Positions 8,055 to 15,986 of a stretch of 64,000 bases of DNA are shown here, piece after piece; positions within the stretch are counted from its first letter, which is position 1, and each line of letters starts with the position of its first letter. The notes below the pieces were generated by a model. The model did no database searches, was not told where the DNA came from, and worked only from the letters and a program-made list of their open reading frames with translations. The position numbers and the translations under genes were made by a program. Where the stretch lies: contig NZ_QQWG01000004.1 of NCBI RefSeq assembly GCF_003863355.1, positions 124,001 through 188,000 on the forward strand, written 5' to 3'. Source of the stretch: Ancylomarina euxina (GTDB lineage Bacteria > Bacteroidota > Bacteroidia > Bacteroidales > Marinifilaceae).

Positions 8055-8630
8055 TTATTTTCTTTTTATTGAAATGATCGGAATACGATCAATCAGCATC
8101 TGCCCCTCTTCCTTTTGCTTTTGAATTTTTCTGACAAGGTCCATTCCTTTTATAACTTTCCCAAATGCAGCGAAGCCCTGACTATCTGAGTTACGAAGGC
8201 CACCCGCATCCAAATGTGGCTGATCACCCACACATATGAAAAACTCGGTACAGGCAGTACTTGGTTGATTCCGTGCCATGGAAATAACACCATCTTTGTG
8301 TAGAATTCCTGTTTGATCCGTTCTTTCATGTTCTATACATGGCATTTGATCGACTATCGAATCGTGAAATAAACCAGCTTGTATCACTTCGATTTTAATT
8401 TCTTGTCCTTCTTGATTGTCCATATGAACAACTCTGTAGAAACAAGCCTTCGTAAAAATATTATTGTCAATATTATATAGAAAATGTTTTGCGGTGATAG
8501 GTGCTTTATGTTCATAGATTTCTAGTTCAACAGAACCTAAAGGTGTATCGATCACTACAATTGAACATTCAGTTTTTGTACATGCAGACAAACAGGAACA
8601 AAGAATTAAGCCTAGAATATGTAATTTCAT
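8055..8630 (-). CDS. Cyclophilin-type peptidyl-prolyl isomerase lipoprotein
   Basis: A 191-residue protein with lipoprotein signal (MKLHILGLILCSCLSAC, lipobox LSAC) and a single cyclophilin domain. Landmarks are TPLGSVELEIYEHKAPITAKHF, FYRVVH (the catalytic Arg), an MAR segment, FFICVGDQPHLD and FGKVIKGMDLVRKI. It should catalyse cis-trans proline isomerisation for folding of exported proteins, tethered to a membrane on the periplasmic side. It is 81 bp beyond the DUF3857 operon on the same strand and could share its transcript or have its own promoter. Some residues of the canonical active site (for example the Q in FxGG-type motifs) are not readily aligned, so catalytic strength is uncertain. 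Confidence 0.88.
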   Translation of the reverse strand: MKLHILGLILCSCLSACTKTECSIVVIDTPLGSVELEIYEHKAPITAKHFLYNIDNNIFTKACFYRVVHMDNQEGQEIKIEVIQAGLFHDSIVDQMPCIEHERTDQTGILHKDGVISMARNQPSTACTEFFICVGDQPHLDAGGLRNSDSQGFAAFGKVIKGMDLVRKIQKQKEEGQMLIDRIPIISIKRK

Positions 8631-8765
8631 ATTGGAGAATTAAGTTAAAAAAAATAGATCTCGCAATTTGCTCTCTTTTATTCAATTATACAAGGCTGAT
8701 TAAAAAAAATAAACATAAAAAGCTCACCCAATTTAGAATGACTCTATCATTTTAAAATATAGTGA

Positions 8766-8773
8766 TATCTTTG
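8766..8773 (+). promoter_or_regulatory. Candidate -7 box for adenosine deaminase
   Basis: TATCTTTG matches the Bacteroidota TAnnTTTG -7 consensus exactly. It is about 105 bp before the GTG start of the adenosine deaminase gene. No strong -33 TTTG box is seen at the right distance, so this is tentative. Confidence 0.4.
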
Positions 8774-8878
8774 TAGAGAATTTAAGATAATTATCAGCCA
8801 CATTCCGCTGATAATCTTTTATCACAACCATTTTATTTTTAGAAATTTTGCTATTCCTTTTAACAAAATGATATAAAA

Positions 8879-9934
8879 GTGGAACTTACACGAGAATTCA
8901 TAAAGAGCTTGCCCAAAGCTGAACTACATTGCCATTTAGATGGATCAATGCGAGTTGAAACCATTATTGATCTTGCAATCAAAAATAAAATTGACTTACC
9001 AGAAAAAGATCCCGAGAAATTAAAGCAAATATTAGAAGTTGGCAACAATTGTAAGAGCTTAACAGATTATTTGCGCCCCTTTGATATCACCTGTTCTGTT
9101 CTTCAAACCAAAGACGCTTTAGAACGTGCGACCTACGAATTGGCTGAGGATTGTGCAGACGAAAATATCAGGTATTTAGAGATTAGATTCTCTCCTATAC
9201 TTCATGTAAATGGTGGCTTATCCCTAAGCAAGGTTGTAGAAGCCGTATTGGATGGAAAAAGTAGAGCTGAAAAAAAATTCAATATCACCATTGGTATCAT
9301 CATATGTGGTCTGCGCCATTTAAGCCCTGAAACAACTGATATACTAGCTGAACTTTGTGTTGCCTATAAAAACTATGGTGTTGTGGGATTTGACTTGGCT
9401 GGTGCCGAAAAAAATTATCCTGCAAAAGATCATAAGGAAGCTTTTTATCTGATTATAAATAACAATATTAACACCACAGTGCATGCAGGTGAAGCTTATG
9501 GACCGGAATCTATACACCAGGCACTGCATCATGTGAGAGCCAATAGAATTGGACATGGCACAAGATTAAAAGAAGATGGGGATCTACTCAACTATGTCAA
9601 TGATCATCGAATACCGCTTGAGATGTGCATTACCTCAAATCTTCAAACAAAAGCCATAGAATCCTATTCCAGACATCCTATCAGATTCTATTTTGATATG
9701 GGTTTAAGAGTAACTATCAATACGGATAATAGATTAATATCCAAAACGACTCTTACCGACGAATACTTATTAGCCATTAAAGAGTTTAATTTCACACCTA
9801 AAGAAATAAAATACCTGATTACCAACGGTTTTAAATCTGCTTTTCTGCCTCTAAATCAAAAGGTTAAGCTATTAAGAAAAGTGACTCAGGAACTTAAAGA
9901 AAAGGGCTTGGAAATTCAAAGGGATTATATTTAA
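8879..9934 (+). CDS. add: Adenosine deaminase
   Basis: A 351-residue metal-dependent hydrolase of the adenosine deaminase family, converting adenosine (and deoxyadenosine) to inosine in purine salvage. The metal and catalytic residues are all present: His17 and His19 (HCHLDGS), His202 and Glu205 (HAGE), His226 (GHGT) and Asp283 (NTDN). The downstream motif is TDN, as in some bacterial deaminases, rather than the more common TDDP. The start is GTG at 8879, since the nearby ATG runs into a stop after one codon and the HCHLDGS motif then lies at the usual distance from the N-terminus. It is a single-gene unit. Adenine deaminase-like activity cannot be excluded from sequence. Confidence 0.93.
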   Translation: MELTREFIKSLPKAELHCHLDGSMRVETIIDLAIKNKIDLPEKDPEKLKQILEVGNNCKSLTDYLRPFDITCSVLQTKDALERATYELAEDCADENIRYLEIRFSPILHVNGGLSLSKVVEAVLDGKSRAEKKFNITIGIIICGLRHLSPETTDILAELCVAYKNYGVVGFDLAGAEKNYPAKDHKEAFYLIINNNINTTVHAGEAYGPESIHQALHHVRANRIGHGTRLKEDGDLLNYVNDHRIPLEMCITSNLQTKAIESYSRHPIRFYFDMGLRVTINTDNRLISKTTLTDEYLLAIKEFNFTPKEIKYLITNGFKSAFLPLNQKVKLLRKVTQELKEKGLEIQRDYI

Positions 9935-10044
9935 TCGTTTTGAATACGGCTAAAATATTGGAATAGGTATTAAGGTTGAAGGGATAGTCAAAAAGAAGGA
10001 AAAGTTCTCCTCAACGATTCTTCACTGAATTATTATAAATTAGC

Positions 10045-10052
10045 TAAGTTTG
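10045..10052 (+). promoter_or_regulatory. Candidate -7 box for DMT transporter
   Basis: TAAGTTTG matches TAnnTTTG and lies about 20 bp before the ATG at 10073, leaving a very short leader. The -33 region is not convincing. Confidence 0.45.
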
Positions 10053-10072
10053 TAGCCAAATTTTAATAAGCT

Positions 10073-10516
10073 ATGAGATACTTTCTAATGCTATTGGCCA
10101 TTATTGTTGGCTGTTTATTACCTATTCAAGCAAGTATTAACGCAAAATTGGGGACTTTTCTTAAAGCGCCTCTTATGGCAGCATTGGTCAACTTCATTGT
10201 AGGTGGCTTTATTTTACTGACAGTGATTATAGGAACACGTACTCCCAATAATATATTGCTAGCCATTAGAGAGGCTCCTGCACATGCCTGGGTCGGTGGC
10301 CTTATGGGCTCTATTTATGTAACATCCATTATTTTTCTGGTTCCTCGATTGGGCGCAGCTCTAAGTTTTGGTTTAATAATAGCTGGACAAATGGTTTTCT
10401 CTTTGGCTTTGGATCATTTTGGTTTGTTTGGTGTACCTGTACAGCCAGTCAATTGGGGACGAATTGCAGGTGTGCTTTTAATATTTATAGGAATCCTCCT
10501 TATTCAGAAATTTTAA
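10073..10516 (+). CDS. DMT-family membrane transporter (YdcZ-like)
   Basis: A 147-residue inner-membrane protein with about five hydrophobic segments. The features LLPIQASINAKLG near the start and RLGAALSFGLIIAGQMVFSL in the second half match the YdcZ/DUF606 branch of the drug/metabolite transporter superfamily. These small transporters often act as dimers; the substrate is unknown. The gene stands alone between adenosine deaminase and a bidirectional terminator. An efflux role is plausible but not shown. Confidence 0.83.
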   Translation: MRYFLMLLAIIVGCLLPIQASINAKLGTFLKAPLMAALVNFIVGGFILLTVIIGTRTPNNILLAIREAPAHAWVGGLMGSIYVTSIIFLVPRLGAALSFGLIIAGQMVFSLALDHFGLFGVPVQPVNWGRIAGVLLIFIGILLIQKF

Positions 10517-10637
10517 AAAATAAAATTGACACTGATTAGCTTTGATTTCATATTTTTCTGATCATACAAAATCACTTTTCATCTCTGTCAAATTCATTAA
10601 ATCATTCATTGAAATATCAAAATCGTAGAGATAAAAA

Positions 10638-10666
10638 AGTGGGCTCAGAACATATCTGAGCCCACT
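10638..10666. terminator. Bidirectional terminator
   Basis: A perfect 12-bp stem (AGTGGGCTCAGA and complement, 5-base loop) between the converging ends of the DMT transporter and the lipoprotein gene. An A-run precedes it, giving a T-run on the minus strand; the plus-strand side has a weaker T-rich tail. Its GGGCTCAGAAC sequence is shared with the hairpin at 11481-11507. Confidence 0.82.
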
Positions 10667-10735
10667 CTCCTATTTTCGTAAACAACTATAAATCAAACAG
10701 AATCCTATTCTCAACCGATTTATTATTTAAACCTT

Positions 10736-11233
10736 TTAAATTTTAGTAAAAGTTTCCCCTTCTTCAATTGGATCAAATACACCATCATCATTATCATCGG
10801 TTATAATGGTCAGTTTATTGCCTGAAACCACAAATTTAGCTTCAAAACGGCCTTCAATTTCAAACTCATCACCTAAAAGTAAATCCCATTCAGGATCATC
10901 AGGGGTAAAATAAACCATTTCAAGGGTCTCTTCATCAGCAATCATACCAAGCCTGGTAATCGTCAGCGTAAACATATTTCCATCTACCGTGTAGCTACCT
11001 TCAACAAGCATAATATCGACCCATTGGTCTTCAAAATATAATTTCATGGTCATTTTAAAAGTGCTTTCAGTAATGACCAGCACTTGTTTTTCAAGTCCTC
11101 CTTCATCGGTTAACTGCCAGGTTCCTACATAAGATGATATCTTATTATCATCATCATCATCGTCATCATCATTATTACAGGAATTCACGCTAAACATGAG
11201 GCACATCATCAATACCACCGTTAGCCATCTCAT
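10736..11233 (-). CDS. Lipocalin-like lipoprotein with poly-Asp linker
   Basis: About 165 residues from the ATG at 11233 (an alternative ATG is at 11257). A lipoprotein signal peptide ends in SVNSC, and eight consecutive Asp residues follow two Asn, a typical Bacteroidota surface or periplasmic tether, encoded by a GAT/GAC microsatellite. The rest reads as alternating beta strands beginning with SYVGTWQLTDEGG, which resembles the lipocalin-like domains common in Bacteroidota lipoproteins. The C-terminus carries DDNDDGVFDPIEEGE, a Ca-binding-like acidic loop. Function is unknown. It lies alone between terminators. Confidence 0.78.
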   Translation of the reverse strand: MRWLTVVLMMCLMFSVNSCNNDDDDDDDDNKISSYVGTWQLTDEGGLEKQVLVITESTFKMTMKLYFEDQWVDIMLVEGSYTVDGNMFTLTITRLGMIADEETLEMVYFTPDDPEWDLLLGDEFEIEGRFEAKFVVSGNKLTIITDDNDDGVFDPIEEGETFTKI

Positions 11234-11422
11234 CGAAATTTGTTTTTGAATAAGCATAATTTAAAATATTGGGTGAATATTATTTTGTCTTAAACGCTTA
11301 GGCTTTATTTAGGATGAATTACTTATAAATTTACACCAATTCCAGCAATAGTCAATTAATAAAAATGATTTTCAGCATTATTCCAAAGCTTATACAAAAA
11401 AGTTAGAACGCGTATAAATAAT

Positions 11423-11450
11423 AATCCCGACTAGAAAACTAGCCGGGATT
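11423..11450 (-). terminator. Second terminator beyond hutU
   Basis: An 11-12 bp stem with AATCCCG...CGGGATT arms (one mismatch) and a four-base loop. It lies about 30 bp beyond the first hairpin on the hutU side, giving two hairpins in tandem before the lipoprotein gene. Confidence 0.7.
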
Positions 11451-11480
11451 AATTTTTAAGACTCAAGTCAGAGAATAAAA

Positions 11481-11507
11481 ATGGGCTCAGAACGTACCTG
11501 AACCCAT
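11481..11507 (-). terminator. Terminator of hutU
   Basis: Arms ATGGGCTCAG and CTGAACCCAT (one mismatch) with a 7-base loop, followed on the minus strand by TTTTTATT. It lies 27 bp downstream of the hutU stop. Confidence 0.82.
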
Positions 11508-11533
11508 TTTCCTCTTTTACACAAAACTAATCT

Positions 11534-13531
11534 TTAAAAAAGATCAGCTAACAAATTATCTTCAACCAGGTTAGGCAAAGTAACCTTTAAATCCGGACGA
11601 CGCTCCATTTCTCGCTTGATAGCGAACATGGCTTCATCATTTCGAGCCCATGAGCGACGTGCAATACCATTGTTTACATCATAGAACAACATGCTTTTAA
11701 GGCGTGCATCAGCTTCTGGTGTTCCGTCAAGTAACATACCAAAACCACCATTCATTACCTCTCCCCAGCCTACACCACCACCATTGTGGATAGAAACCCA
11801 AGTCGCTCCTCTAAAACTATCGCCAATCACATTGTGAATAGACATATCAGCTGTAAACTTAGATCCATCATAAATGTTTGATGTTTCTCTATATGGTGAG
11901 TCAGTTCCACTTACATCGTGATGATCACGACCTAATACGACTGGTCCAATTTTCCCCGCTGCAATGGCATTATTAAATGCCTCTGCAATCTTCGAACGTC
12001 CTTCAGCATCCGCATATAAAATACGAGCTTGAGAACCAACAACCATCTTATTTTGCTTGGCTTCCTTAATCCAAGTGATATTATCTTGCATTTGCAATTG
12101 AATCTCTTCCGGAGAATTCTCTTTGATCTCCTGTAGAACTTGCATTGCGATCTCATCAGTCATATCCAAATCTTCTGGCTTACCCGAAGCACAAACCCAA
12201 CGGAATGGTCCAAAACCATAATCGAAACACATTGGGCCTAAAATATCCTGAACATATGACTTGTATTTGAAATCGATACCATTCTCAGCCATAATATCAG
12301 CACCAGCACGAGAAGCTTCCAATAGGAAAGCATTTCCATAATCGAAGAAATAAGTCCCTTTAGCAGTGTGACTGTTTACCGAAGCCGCATGACGACGAAG
12401 AGTTGCCTGTACTTTCTCTTTAAACAGTTCAGGCTCTTCACGAATTAATCGGTTCGACTCATCGTAAGAAATATCTACAGGATAATAACCTCCCGTCCAT
12501 GGAATATGTAGTGAAGTTTGATCAGAACCAATATGAATAAAGATGTTCTCTTCATCAAAACGTTCCCAAACATCAACCACATTCCCAATAAAGGCAATGG
12601 ATACCACCTCATTCGTTTCTTGAGCCTGCTTCACTCGTGCAACCAACTCATCCATTGAGTCAATTAGTATATCCACCCAACCTTGCTCGTGACGCTTACT
12701 TGCAGCCTTAGGATTCACTTCAGCAGCAATGGTGATACAACCTGCAATATTACCCGCTTTGGGCTGAGCACCACTCATACCACCTAAACCAGCAGTTAAG
12801 AATATCTTTCCGGCAGGGGTCTCTCCTTTTTTCAAGATCTTGCGGAAAGCATTCATTACCGTAATGGTTGTTCCATGAACGATACCTTGTGGACCGATAT
12901 ACATGAAAGAACCAGCAGTCATTTGTCCGTACTGAGAAACACCAAGTGCATTAAACTTCTCCCAATGGTCAGGCTTCGAATAATTAGGAATAACCAAACC
13001 GTTTGTTACGATAACCCTAGGTGCTCCCGTTGATGATGGAAATAAACCCATAGGATGACCCGAATACATATGCAAAGTTTGTTCATTAGTCATCGTGGCT
13101 AAATATTCCATCGTAAGCAAGTATTGCGCCCAGTTCTGGAATACGGCACCGTTTCCACCGTAAGTAATTAACTCTTCAGGATGTTGAGCCACTGCTGGAT
13201 CCAGATTATTCTGCATCATCATCATGATACCAGCAGCTTGTTGAGACTGTGCTGGATACTCCTGAATTGGACGAGCATAAATTTTATAATCAGGCTTGAA
13301 TCGGTACATATAAATACGTCCGAAGTCTAATAACTCCTGAGCAAATTCAGATGCTAGCTCCTTATGCCAAGGCTTTGGAAAATAACGCAACGCATTACGA
13401 ATAGCTAATTTCTTCTCTTCTACTGATAAAATATCTTTTCTCTTTGGAGCTCTGTTAGCATCCTTTGGATAAGCTTTCTTTGCAGGTAATTCCGAAGGAA
13501 TACCTTGCAAGATTTGTTCTTGAAATGTCAT
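11534..13531 (-). CDS. hutU: Urocanate hydratase
   Basis: A 665-residue urocanase, which adds water to urocanate to give imidazolone propionate in histidine degradation, using tightly bound NAD+. Family blocks are clear: YGQMTAGSFMYIGPQGIVHG, TAGLGGMSGAQPKAG (NAD+ binding), DHHDVSGTDSPYRETS and SIHNGGGVGWGEVMNGGFGM. It is about 100 residues longer than the common 555-residue enzyme, matching the long form seen in Bacteroidota. No hutH, hutI or hutG is next to it, so the rest of the pathway must be elsewhere. It is transcribed divergently from the LysR gene, with two tandem terminators. Confidence 0.96.
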   Translation of the reverse strand: MTFQEQILQGIPSELPAKKAYPKDANRAPKRKDILSVEEKKLAIRNALRYFPKPWHKELASEFAQELLDFGRIYMYRFKPDYKIYARPIQEYPAQSQQAAGIMMMMQNNLDPAVAQHPEELITYGGNGAVFQNWAQYLLTMEYLATMTNEQTLHMYSGHPMGLFPSSTGAPRVIVTNGLVIPNYSKPDHWEKFNALGVSQYGQMTAGSFMYIGPQGIVHGTTITVMNAFRKILKKGETPAGKIFLTAGLGGMSGAQPKAGNIAGCITIAAEVNPKAASKRHEQGWVDILIDSMDELVARVKQAQETNEVVSIAFIGNVVDVWERFDEENIFIHIGSDQTSLHIPWTGGYYPVDISYDESNRLIREEPELFKEKVQATLRRHAASVNSHTAKGTYFFDYGNAFLLEASRAGADIMAENGIDFKYKSYVQDILGPMCFDYGFGPFRWVCASGKPEDLDMTDEIAMQVLQEIKENSPEEIQLQMQDNITWIKEAKQNKMVVGSQARILYADAEGRSKIAEAFNNAIAAGKIGPVVLGRDHHDVSGTDSPYRETSNIYDGSKFTADMSIHNVIGDSFRGATWVSIHNGGGVGWGEVMNGGFGMLLDGTPEADARLKSMLFYDVNNGIARRSWARNDEAMFAIKREMERRPDLKVTLPNLVEDNLLADLF

Positions 13532-13624
13532 AACTTTTCGACTTAAAGATTCAAACTAAATATGATTGACCTTAAAAAAGTTCAGTAACTTTTGAAAGGT
13601 AGCTCTTTAAAATTTTATTATTAG

Positions 13625-13632
13625 CAAAGATA
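13625..13632 (-). promoter_or_regulatory. hutU promoter -7 box
   Basis: On the minus strand TATCTTTG matches TAnnTTTG exactly, and a TTG lies about 20 bp upstream of it (in GTCTTGTT), close to the expected -33 position. It is about 95 bp before the hutU start and only 4 bp from the -7 box of the LysR gene on the other strand, so one bound regulator could affect both. Confidence 0.6.
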
Positions 13633-13636
13633 TTCT

Positions 13637-13644
13637 TAGTTTTG
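13637..13644 (+). promoter_or_regulatory. LysR gene promoter -7 box
   Basis: TAGTTTTG matches TAnnTTTG and lies about 40 bp before the ATG at 13683. It is back to back with the hutU -7 box. LysR regulators usually bind between such divergent promoters. Confidence 0.55.
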
Positions 13645-13682
13645 ATACCTAACAAGACTAGTTTTGTCAAGATTTAATAACC

Positions 13683-14576
13683 ATGAGTAATCAAATAGAA
13701 TTAAGACACTATAAGTATTTCTTAGCTTTAGCCAAAGATCTACACTTTAGAAAAGCCGCTGAACGCTTGTATATCTCGCAACCTGGATTGAGCCGTCAGA
13801 TTAAACAAATGGAAGAGGATTTGGGTATTAGCCTGTTCGAACGCCATAACAGGAAAGTAGAACTGACAAAAGCCGGCTTATACTTACAAAATGAGTTAAC
13901 TAATTCTTTCAAGAGATTGGATGATATCATAGCTCATGCCAAATTGTTGAATGACGGTCTGGATGGAAACTTGAAATTGGGCTACGTGGGTTCTGCCATG
14001 CAAAAAGTGATTCCGGATCTCTTGCTAAAGTATAAAAGCAAACACCCTCAAGTCCTTTTTAGTCTGAACGAAATGGACAACGACAAACAGATTCAAGCAT
14101 TACTTAATCAGGAAATTGATGTGGGTTTTGTCAGAATGGAACGTGTTCCCAGAGGGATAAATATTCGATCCATTTTCGAAGACACCTTCTCGCTTGTTCT
14201 TCCTAAGGATCATGAACTTGACGAATCCAACTTTAAGGATTTAATTCAACTTAAGGATGAGTCTTTTATTCTTTTTGATTCATCTTTTAGTGAATCTTAT
14301 CACGAAAAAGTCATGCAGATATTTGATCATAGTAAGTTTTCTCCTCTTATTTCTCATTATACGGTTAATGCCTCTTCGATTTTCAGACTCGTTGAAAATA
14401 AGTTTGGAGTGGCTATAGTCCCCACATCACTGAAGTTGGGTTACGATATGGGTATTAAATTTATAGAATTGAATATGATCCCACAGCGAACAACCTTAAG
14501 AATGGTTTGGAATAATATGAATATGAACCCAGTACTTGATAATCTGATTGATACACTTATTCCAAAAAAGAAATAG
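13683..14576 (+). CDS. LysR-family transcriptional regulator
   Basis: A 297-residue LysR-type regulator. The N-terminal winged HTH (residues 6-65) has the family pattern FRKAAERLYISQPGLSRQIK, and residues about 92-295 form a periplasmic-binding-protein-like effector domain. It lies divergently from hutU with overlapping promoters and is followed, 29 bp later, by an isochorismatase-family gene and an OsmC-family gene in the same orientation. By LysR habit it probably controls hutU and/or its own operon. The effector is unknown; urocanate would be a candidate only if the link to hutU is real. Confidence 0.92.
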   Translation: MSNQIELRHYKYFLALAKDLHFRKAAERLYISQPGLSRQIKQMEEDLGISLFERHNRKVELTKAGLYLQNELTNSFKRLDDIIAHAKLLNDGLDGNLKLGYVGSAMQKVIPDLLLKYKSKHPQVLFSLNEMDNDKQIQALLNQEIDVGFVRMERVPRGINIRSIFEDTFSLVLPKDHELDESNFKDLIQLKDESFILFDSSFSESYHEKVMQIFDHSKFSPLISHYTVNASSIFRLVENKFGVAIVPTSLKLGYDMGIKFIELNMIPQRTTLRMVWNNMNMNPVLDNLIDTLIPKKK

Positions 14577-14605
14577 TTGAAGTTTTTACCTTTAAAATAG
14601 CAGCA

Positions 14606-15172
14606 ATGAAATTAAGAGAAAGCAAACCCGCTCTATTATTAGTTGATCTTCAAAAAGGTTTTGATGATGAAACCTATTGGGGCGGCAATAGAAATAATAA
14701 GGATGCTGAGGAAAAAGCGTCTCAAATTCTTGCTAAATGGAGAAGCTTAAACTTGCCAATCTATCACATTATTCATAGCTCGCAGGATCCCAATTCCAGA
14801 TTACATCAATCGCATGCGGGCTTTGAAATATGTGATCAGGTTAAACCCATAGATGGAGAACAAATAATCATTAAAAATGTGAATTCTGCCTTTATAGGAA
14901 CTAATTTAAAAGAGCAACTCGATACTGAGGGCATTACAAACCTTGTCATTGTAGGCTTAACGACCAACCATTGCATATCAACTACAACAAGAATGGCAGG
15001 GAATTATGGCTATGAGACGATTCTTATTGATGATGCCACAGCAACCTTTGATCGCATTGGCCTACAGGGTGAAAAATACCCGTCCGAAATGGTTCATCAA
15101 ATCTCGATAGCTAATTTAAAGGATGAATTCGCTACCATACTAAACACAGCACAACTACTTAAAACAGTATAA
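14606..15172 (+). CDS. Isochorismatase-family cysteine hydrolase
   Basis: A 188-residue hydrolase of the isochorismatase/nicotinamidase superfamily with the full catalytic triad: Asp14 (LLLVDLQKGF), Lys90 (IIKNVNSAF) and Cys123 (TTNHCIST, with the non-proline cis-peptide stretch before it). These enzymes hydrolyse amides, carbamoyl groups or enol ethers; the exact substrate is not readable from sequence. It is the second gene of the LysR-led unit and is followed after 13 bp by an OsmC-family gene. Confidence 0.9.
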   Translation: MKLRESKPALLLVDLQKGFDDETYWGGNRNNKDAEEKASQILAKWRSLNLPIYHIIHSSQDPNSRLHQSHAGFEICDQVKPIDGEQIIIKNVNSAFIGTNLKEQLDTEGITNLVIVGLTTNHCISTTTRMAGNYGYETILIDDATATFDRIGLQGEKYPSEMVHQISIANLKDEFATILNTAQLLKTV

Positions 15173-15185
15173 TAAACAAGAAAAT

Positions 15186-15608
15186 ATGCAAGTAACTATT
15201 GAAAGAATAAACGGTGATTATTTGATGGAAGCCAAAGGCGCTAGCGGCGTGCCTGTACTCATGGATAATTCTACAATTGGAAACGTTCAGGGTACAAGTC
15301 CTATGGAGCTCCTACTTATGGGAGTTGGAGGATGTTCCGCCATAGACATCATCTATATCCTAAAGAAGCAACGTCAAATTATTGAATCCTATTCTGTGGA
15401 TATAGAAGGCGAAACTCACGACGTTTTGGGAGCAAAACCTTTTAAGGCTATGACATTAAAAATCTATCTAAAAGGCAATATTCCTGCAGATAAAGTCATC
15501 CGAGCAGCTGCCTTGAGTTTTGAAAAATACTGTTCTGTTTCTATCACGATGCAAACAAGTGTCGAAATTAAATACCAACTCTTTTTAAATGGCGAACAGA
15601 TATTATAG
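15186..15608 (+). CDS. OsmC/Ohr-family protein
   Basis: A 140-residue protein of the OsmC/Ohr superfamily of thiol peroxidases. Two conserved cysteines are present: Cys50 in GVGGCSAIDI and Cys116 in EKYCSVS, the pair that reduces organic hydroperoxides in the family. The sequence is closer to the YhfA-like OsmC subgroup than to Ohr. It ends the LysR-led operon. A role in handling organic peroxides is likely but not proven. Confidence 0.88.
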   Translation: MQVTIERINGDYLMEAKGASGVPVLMDNSTIGNVQGTSPMELLLMGVGGCSAIDIIYILKKQRQIIESYSVDIEGETHDVLGAKPFKAMTLKIYLKGNIPADKVIRAAALSFEKYCSVSITMQTSVEIKYQLFLNGEQIL

Positions 15609-15986
15609 GGACTCTAAGTGATTATAGCTAATGGTTTATTTAATCGGGGATCACGTATTTGAATAAAGGTGCCTAAAGTACTTAGAGTATTTAAGAGTGC
15701 CTAAGGTTGGCAGACATCGGTCATAGAACCAATATGAAACTTTAAGCTAGTAATTTGATAATAGATAAATTAAGGTGACAATTCTCTTAAAAAAGGATTG
15801 TCACTTTTTTTGAGATATGATCATGACATTTTAAAATGCACCTTAATTACATCCCGTCAATTATATTATTTATCGAAATTTGAACTTTATTGATGTTTTA
15901 TGTTGCCCAGTTATCTATTTTAGTGGGCTTAAATGAGAATCTCTCACTTTTGAGGGATTGGACAACTCAAAACTAAATAAACAACA
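15609..15986. other. Gap before S9 peptidase
   Basis: No gene. It contains the terminator at 15775-15811 and a short internal repeat at about 15669-15708, where GTGCCTAAAG and GTGCCTAAGG recur around CTTAGAGTATTTAAG. The final 150 bp probably hold the promoter of the S9 peptidase gene, but I do not see a convincing box pair. Confidence 0.5.
15775..15811 (+). terminator. Rho-independent terminator
   Basis: Arms GTGACAAT (15775-15782) and ATTGTCAC (15797-15804) are followed by seven T. It lies 165 bp beyond the OsmC gene and probably ends the LysR-led unit. Confidence 0.8.

Noticed and set aside
8868-8870. ATG start for adenosine deaminase
   Set aside because: It meets a TAA after one codon; the GTG at 8879 is in frame with the HCHLDGS motif.
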